Source: Coptis chinensis (lineage: Eukaryota; Streptophyta; Magnoliopsida; Ranunculales; Ranunculaceae). Taken from it: a stretch of 64,000 nucleotides of DNA. The stretch is from the NCBI GenBank assembly GCA_015680905.1, contig CM027385.1, positions 18,854,501 through 18,918,500 of the forward strand. Direction: 5' to 3'. Below are positions 57,509 to 64,000 of the stretch, in pieces. The stretch's first letter is position 1. Every line of letters starts with the position of its first letter. Below the pieces are notes generated by a model. That model was not told the origin of the DNA and did not search any database. It saw only the letters and a list, made by a program, of their open reading frames with translations. Made by a program: the position numbers and the translations under genes.

Positions 57509-57778
57509 TATAATGTTAGTGTTAGAGATATGTAACTTAATTTGTCATATGCAGAAATAGTACTTTTCAACTTTATGTCTCCGAATAGAAGGTTTTGAGT
57601 AGTCTGCAGATGTATGTTGTAAAAAGTGACATAACATGTAAGTAAGACAGTTATAGTGTCATATCTACTCGTAAGTTGTACCCAATATATAAGGGACTAT
57701 TTTGAGAGTGAATAGATATGAGAGAGAGTCTCTTTAGAGTGAAAAACCTATCTCTTTGTCTCTACCATTAACCTAACA
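57499..57778 (+). repeat. 3' LTR of copia E
   Basis: 280 bp, TGTTAACTAATA to ACCTAACA. It differs from the 5' LTR at scattered positions, most in the stretch after ATATGCAGAAAT. Confidence 0.94.
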
Positions 57779-57783
57779 CTGGA

Positions 57784-58867
57784 GCAGATTTGGCACCTTT
57801 GACCAAAACAGTTGTATCTTTCTCAATAGTGGTTGGTTTTTGATGCCGTTTGGACCATTGGAAAATAGATTCAAAGAGCTTTCTAAAGGTATATAGGTCA
57901 GTGGGTGATTTTACTAGGATTTCTTATGAATTTCAGTTCTTTTTGGGTAAACTTTTGCCACCTTCTTGTGATAAAAAGAGATGAAATTGGCGATTTGTGA
58001 CCAGGTTGTTGGATGCTTAATTGTGATGTGTTCTTACTCAATTCAGTGTGTATATTGCTGATATGGAGTTACTAGTTAAGGTGGAGGAAGAACCAATCAT
58101 CACAATTGGGTCAATGAAACCTAATACCAAGTACCCAGAGGTTTACACTAAATTGGCGAGAAGGCAAATACATCTACATGCTTTTCTTTTTATTTGAAAT
58201 AAATTGATAATAAGTATAAGTATGGTGGGTTGAAGTCACTTCGGAATATTGTGTTTGATTATTTTTATTATCTTGTTAGTGATTGATGTTTTGAATTAGA
58301 AGTTGATACTATTAATATTCGAATCGTAATAGGTTGAACGTATGACTAAGTTAATTATTATGTGATGCTTCATTGTTGAGTTTGAGCTGTCGAGTGGTTA
58401 TTTTGGATTCCGACTTTGATTATTCTGTCGTGTTTGTGGCTATGTTATCTGTTGTTATTGATGGCTGGATTATTATGTTTAATGCGAGTATATTTACACG
58501 ATAGTAATTACCTGCTAAATATTTGCTAATTAATATCATGTCTAAGAATATGGAATATGGTTGGCTTGTTGATTTGTTTTAACTGGATGTTAGGCTCGTC
58601 TGTTATGTGAAGTGCTATGAAATATAAAGTTTTTGCTATACTATGTTGTGTAACTCTTTTTATTTGGATGTAAAAGATTAGTTTGTTGGTGATACTTGTT
58701 GGGCGCGTCGCTTTTACGCCCTTACAGATTTTTGTAGGTGTTTGATTCTTGATCATGCAGACAGACGAGTTGAGACATTATTTGGTTAGAGCTTGAACTG
58801 TTTGTTTTTATTTATTTGTTAGTTATCACCCATATTTGACTTATTGTAATGGTTTCATTTTGTAAAC
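57784..58867. other. No recognisable gene; possible old LTR sequence
   Basis: TTTGGACCATTGGAAAATAG near 57857 is like words in plant gypsy LTRs. 58060-58160 encodes ADMELLVKVEEEPIITIGSM on the plus strand, then KPNTKYPEVYTKLA. It is protein-like, but not recognised. Confidence 0.4.
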
Positions 58868-60247
58868 TGATAAGAGCCCAAAACTGTAGTTTTAACCCCT
58901 TAATAATCATACTGTTAGACCAATTATGTGAATAATAAGTAAGAGTTAATACTGATTAAGTGTTTTTATGCATTTCAGGCTTCAAAGTCCATTATGTGCA
59001 GAAATGTGCCACTTTAGCGAGATAAAGGAGCAAAAGTCAGCAGAACTTCCGAATGCCATATCTTTAGACTCAGACCTCGGATTGAGGCCTACCTTATGTC
59101 AAAACGACCGGCTCGGAAAGAGCTTTGCAATGGTCCAAGGCTTGACCCAATCAGAGGAGCAGAAGTGGACGAAAAGTCTGTGGAAGCCAACTGCAGCTGA
59201 AGAGGCCTTTTTGGACTGAAAGAATTGGGTTTTGGGCCTGATTCTCTGGCCCAAACCATGGCTCCAAGCCCATGCACGATTTTTGGATCTGAATGTATAA
59301 GAACAAAAGCTTAAGTCTTTGTTAATGGTAGATTAAATAGGGGAGAATTAGGGTAGATAGCTTATATAGAAAGTAGCCATTAAAATAGCTTCTAGATCTA
59401 GATTTAATTGTTTTCTTTAATTAGTTTCAAATCCCTTTATTAGATTAAACCTTTGAATCTTGTTCTTCATTTGATTAGATCAATAAAGTAGTATTCTTTA
59501 TCCATTTCGATTTTGTCAATTCCAATTCTAGATCTAATTTCAATTCATGTCCTTAGTTCAATTTAGTCATTAAATTAGATTTCATTATTGTTTAATTAAA
59601 TAAATTTCAATGCTTTATATTATGTTTAGTTTTAATATAAATGGAAATGATTATGAATGATTCAAGGCTAAACCTCCATTAGAGGGGGTTGTGAAGCCTT
59701 GATGAAAGCTTGATTCGATTATCGTAGAATCGCCATTATTTTCTATTCCACTCTAGAAATGATTAGTTCACCATGAGAATGGGTTTAATTGTTCACATGC
59801 TAGTTATAATTGGTAGAAATGCCATGTATAATTAGGGATTAGAAATAACCCATTGTTCTCGGGCGATTCAATTCGATTACTGACGATTCGTCGTTAGTGG
59901 ATTAAGTTGAGTTATGGTGGAATCAATCCCCCTCTAACTCCTTATCAAGAATCAACGTAGCATTCCCGTAGTATTCTGATAACCGACTAGTTGCATCTTG
60001 TGGGTAGTTGCATCGTAGTATAATTCCCTTCGTAAAACTCTCATAGACTTAAAAACGACTAGCTAGATTAGAAAACATCCATGCTAGAGCACTAGGAGTG
60101 GAACGAACTTATCTACTCCACTATATCTCATAGGATTGAGAGTAGAATTCTTTGATAACTCAAGATAGCATCAAAATAGTTATAGTTTACTTACGTTTGG
60201 ATTCATAGTTCATTTCGTAGGTAGACTATTCATTTTATAGTTATCAA
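58868..60247 (+). repeat. 5' LTR of gypsy D
   Basis: 1380 bp, TGATAAGAGCCC to TAGTTATCA, next to the PBS. It is shorter than the LTRs of A-C. A TATA-like GTATAAGAAC lies near 59295. Confidence 0.9.
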
Positions 60248-60249
60248 AT

Positions 60250-60262
60250 GGCGCCGCTGCCA
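60250..60262 (+). other. Primer binding site of gypsy D
   Basis: TGGCGCCGCTGCC, tRNA-Asp type, two bases after the LTR. Confidence 0.87.
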
Positions 60263-60786
60263 TCTTAGTTGCACTTTAGCATTGTTTTCATAATAGAATT
60301 AGTAATTTTTAAGTCCCATTTCACCCACCCACCCTTGTTTGATTCATACTGTGGTTGCCGTTTCAGTTTTGGAAAAATTCAGCGAGAAAATAATCGAAAT
60401 GCCGCTTCAAAGAGAGCGACCATGTTTCTTGAATTCTCGTTTACAACAGAAGCGCCAGCAAAGAGAGAGCCGACCAGCGCTAAGTTATCGAATCTCGACT
60501 TTGCAATCGAGCCAGCACAGCCTAATACAAAGCGCCAGCCTTTATCTGAAAATTCGGATTTCCACGGGGGTGATTCAAACTTCGAAGTTGTCAAGTTTTT
60601 CAGTGTTCTATTCTCTTATAAACACTGAACACGCGCATTACACAAGACGCTATTCATAAGCGAAGCAAGGGCCTTGTCAGGTATTCCGCTCTTCCACACC
60701 TCGCGATCTCCTCGTTAGAGGTTTATACTAGTACATCGAAATTGTTTGGAGTGTTGCATGTGTAGTTAAGCTCGACTTAGTCTTGC
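60263..60786 (+). other. Leader of gypsy D
   Basis: Untranslated leader with weakly GC-rich words (AGCGCCAGC, GAGAGCGACC) where B has its GC-rich tract. Plus frames open here are not supported by the other copies. Confidence 0.55.
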
Positions 60787-63250
60787 ATGAGATTAAGGTC
60801 TGGCCGAACAAAAACACCGAACGTAAATACACAACAACATCAACAATCAAGTCTATCTAGTATACCACAATACTACACCTCTAGCTACTATTCCACACAC
60901 ACCACCTGATATAATGGGGGAAGAAAGAGAGACTCCTCTCTCGGACTTCTACAAAGCCTTGAGCGATAGCCCCAAATCTTGCATTGTTCTAGCAAACCCA
61001 AATGGGATTTCGATCCTCCAAATATTTTAATTTGTTACCCGCTTTTCATGGTTTAGACCATGAAAACCTTACCAAAGACACGTAGGATTGAACAAGTCCT
61101 AACAACATTCCACCATCCTCCTACGGTTGTACCGGAACAAATTAAATTAAGGGTATTCCCTTTCACCTTAGCCGATAAGGCGTCTTGGTTAACCGCCCAG
61201 GCGCCTAATTCATTGGACTCATGGGCTAAACTTGTTCAAATGTTTATGGAACATTTTACCCACCCCTAAAGACGGATGAGATGCTTTCCAAGATTCATTT
61301 CTTTCGACAAAATCCTCATGAATCATTTTCGAGGGCTGGAATCGCTTTCACCGATCTGCTTATAGAGTGTCCACACCATAACTTAGCAAAAGACACGTTA
61401 GTTCGTGCCTTTTTCAAAGGACTTCAACATCACCATAAGGAAGTCCTTGACATAATGAATGGGGTAGTTTCTTAAGTAAAGGAGCCTCGAGGCTTATAAA
61501 TTTTAGAGGATCAAACTAAGCGAAAATAACAACCGGGGGTAATGATGATATCCCGCTCCGCTAGTTCTTCTTCCACGCTTAAGACTACCAAGATGTTTGA
61601 GGTTAAATCGATCCCGAGCTTAAAACTCTAATTGAATCCCTCACTAAAAAGGTAGATGCCATATCTGTACAACAAAAGCCAATCCCGTTATGAATGTAAA
61701 TTCAAATCCATGTAGTTTCTGTTGGAGTCCCGAGCATCCCGATTCCCAATGTCCTATAGCCTATGAACGTGGCTTGTTCCATTAATAGTGAACCTAACGC
61801 CCGCGGAGACAAAATCCCAACTTCGGTTGGCGGAATAACCAAAACGCGTCACACCTCAAGGGTACAATCATCAATATGTTAGGCCAACGCAGAGCTGTAA
61901 CCAAGCTCCACTACGACAAGGGCGAGTGGTCGGGTAATTTTAATAATTATAACAACCAAGTGCAACCTCGACAAGGTCAAGCACAAGGTCAAGGTAATTA
62001 TAATAATTATAATGCTAATAGAGGTATCGCTCCGGTAAATAATAACTATCAAAATCCACCAATAAATAATTCACGGAAATAGTTCCAAAGAATAACACCC
62101 GTGAACACTACACCCACCCAACCGGATCGCCTTGACACCTTCATACAAGTGAGCCAAAAACTTTTCCAAACCATGACTCAATCTAACCAACAAACTTCTA
62201 CAATCCGTTAATAATTTAACCCAATAGTTGGCTCAAGATAAAGCCCAACCCAAAGGTGTGTTTCCAGTGTAACGCAATACCTAATCCTAAAACAACAAAC
62301 ACGACCTTTGAGGTAACCGATAATACTAGTAATGAATATGAAAATGTAGGTGAGATAAATGCCATCACCACTCTCCGCTCGGGCAGAGTGGTTGATAACA
62401 AAGTAACTATGCCTATAGTTACCCCCACCAAGAGTCCCCTACACCCGCTATATTACTAGATACCCCAAATAGAAACTGAAGAGCCTACCACCGTAGAGGT
62501 CCCAGTTAAACACAACCTAAAAACAAAGCCATGGTTAAACATCCAAGTGATACCATTGCTAAATATCGACGAAACCACCGCTTTCCACAAAAATTAGCCA
62601 TGTTAACTAGAGATACAAATTACGAGGAGATTAGGGACGCTTTCAAGAATCTAACTATAAACCTTCCCTTCCTCGGCTATTTAAAAGCTACCACATCATG
62701 CTAAGTTTCTTAAGGAATTGTGTACTACTAGGCGAAGACAAATATACCGAAGACGCTTTTTAACGCAACAATTCCCAACCTTATCCGAACATAATGGAAT
62801 TGTTAAGTACAAGGACCCCGGTCGCCCCATCTTGCATAATGCACCTTAGGAGATTCCTATCTGACGATTTCCATCGTTATTAGACACGGGGGGGCTAGTG
62901 TTAACTTACTCCCATTTTATTTGTATAGACAAATAGGTCTAGACAAAATGCAACCCACTAAAATGACGTTGCAATTAGTCGATCGGTCTATTAAGTACCC
63001 TAAGGGTGTAGTCGAAAATGTGCTTGTAAAAGTGCGTGGATTTCTACTATCCGGCTGATTTTGTAGTCCTTGATACGTAAGTCGCTAACGACTCTGTCCG
63101 ATTATTTTAGGGCGCCCTTTCCTCGGCAACCGCCAATGCGCTCATTAATTGCCGTGATGGTTGAATGTCCATGTCTTTTGGCCATCTTGTTGTTGAAGTC
63201 AATGTTTTAAAACAAGGACACAGCCACCCGATTCGCCTATGGATGGAGAG
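60787..63250 (+). pseudogene. gypsy D gag and protease, heavily frameshifted
   Basis: ATG at 60787 (MRLRSGRTKTPNV) matches the B gag start. Pieces: LRVFPFTLADKASWLTAQAP near 61150, FTDLLIECPHHNLAKDTLVR near 61350, a knuckle-like CSFCWSPEHPDSQC near 61707, N/Q-rich repeats near 61940-62030, NAITTLRSGRVVDNKVTMPI near 62360, LTRDTNYEEIRD near 62605, and the protease ASVNLLPFYLYRQIG near 62895 preceded by LDTG with an extra G. More than ten frameshifts or stops are present. Confidence 0.82.
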
Positions 63251-63361
63251 GTTAGCATGATCGAGCTTTGCTCGAGATTATTTCAACAACACGCTCCCGA
63301 TAGTCATATGCCCAAAATTCTTTCCTTTGGAAAGTCGGACTCAATATTTCCATTCCTACAC

Positions 63362-64000
63362 TAGTCGATACACATATTATTGATGAGGACGGGATAGATG
63401 ACTTTCTCAAAGATGTAGAGGACTACCATAGTAATGTGGATATGACCAATCTAGATGAGGAATTTGATGAGTTTTTTCGAGTAGGTGAAATTTCACCCTA
63501 TCAAGAACTAACTTGCACAACATCCACCTCGATTCCCCTCCTTCCACCCTTTCAAAGGAATCTCGAGTTTGCACTCGATCCTTTTGTTTCTCCCCGTGCT
63601 TCATAATTTTTAAATCCTCCTAGCAAACAGATACTTCAGAAGGACAAACTATTTGACACCTTCATTTTCAGAATTGAGACAGTCCCTACACACACAATGA
63701 ATGAGTTCAGTGCCAAAACCACATCCTCATTGTGCACAGGCTGTCTTTCTAAAACTTATCCATATCCACCATATCCTCCACAACCATTCACTTTTCCACA
63801 CTTATTTACTAAAACACCCACGCATTCAAAAATGAAAAAGAAGGTGCATGATAGGTTATACAATAGGGTTATCCGACTTCGTTTGGATTCCACTAGGCTG
63901 TGTCGTAGGAAATCTTGGTGTTTCATTGTGTTTGGATATGTTTCCTCTGATATTTATTTATGGAATGATCCACAACTATTTCGGTTGTTGATATATGATC
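63362..64000 (+). pseudogene. Open region after the gypsy D protease, acidic then proline-rich
   Basis: One frame stays open from 63362 to the window end except for a TAA at about 63602. The first part is acidic (DEDGIDDFLKDVEDYHSNVD, NLDEEFDEFFRVGE); the later part has PYPPYPPQPFTFPHLF and then a basic stretch. B has nothing obviously like it between protease and RT. It may be a linker of the polyprotein in this subfamily or a captured fragment. No domain is recognised. Confidence 0.4.

Larger units (their letters stand above)
52999..57778 (+). mobile_element. Complete Ty1/copia element E
   Basis: A 4780-bp element with target duplications CTGGA (52994-52998 and 57779-57783), LTRs 52999-53281 and 57499-57778, tRNA-Met PBS (53284-53295) and polypurine tract AAGGGGGAGA (57488-57497). 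Domain order gag-protease-integrase-RT-RNase H is that of Ty1/copia. The LTRs differ by substitutions and a few small indels. The ORF is broken in four places, and a catalytic integrase residue is lost. Confidence 0.95.
58868..64000 (+). mobile_element. gypsy element D, 5' part, runs off the window
   Basis: Plus strand, with 5' LTR 58868-60247, PBS 60250-60262, leader, gag from 60787, protease near 62880, and an uncertain open region from 63362. It belongs to the A/B/C family but is more diverged. RT and later domains would lie beyond 64000. Confidence 0.88.

Noticed and set aside
60250-60262. A tRNA gene at the tRNA-like sequence
   Set aside because: Only the primer-complementary end is present; no tRNA body. 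It is a retrotransposon PBS, as at 3781, 26704 and 53284.

Overview
This window is nuclear DNA of a flowering plant, most likely a eudicot. It is AT-rich, has spliceosomal-type introns in gene fragments, and carries plant Ty3/gypsy elements of the Athila/Tat kind (tRNA-Asp-type primer sites), Ty1/copia elements primed from tRNA-Met, plant L1-type LINEs, CACTA transposons and a Helitron. I see no intact host gene. Nearly all of the 64 kb is nested transposable elements plus broken gene fragments. The species cannot be fixed from the sequence.

Layout. 1-600: ARGONAUTE-like exon remnants (+). 660-5274: remnant of gypsy element A (-), with a 950-bp solo LTR nested in it. 5280-7625: LINE endonuclease fragment, a CACTA-type terminus, short tandem repeats and two possible exon fragments. 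7626-45137: one old copia element (-), now spread over 37 kb by later insertions. Into it went (i) a CACTA transposon at 9960-30187 with ATT target duplications, (ii) a Helitron ending at 36921, and (iii) a block at 37200-44147 with an LTR remnant, a LINE and a divergent gypsy-type LTR start.

The most interesting object is the CACTA element. Between its termini it carries fragments of three unrelated genes: a pentatricopeptide-repeat (PPR) gene in two pieces, a mannose-6-phosphate isomerase last exon in antisense between them, and a DXS (1-deoxy-D-xylulose-5-phosphate synthase) gene fused directly to the second PPR piece. A complete 15-kb gypsy element B (13220-28194, minus strand, TSD CTCAT, closely similar LTRs) has inserted into an intron of the captured DXS segment. 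Without B the CACTA element is about 5.2 kb, with no transposase recognised.

45138-52750: 3' half of gypsy element C (+), same family as B. 52999-57778: complete copia element E (+) with LTRs, PBS, PPT and TSD CTGGA but broken ORFs. 58868-64000: 5' part of gypsy element D (+), running off the window. B and C share two additional open reading regions between integrase and the 3' LTR (env-like/additional ORF position). Almost all coding sequences carry stops or frameshifts, so they are described as pseudogenes.
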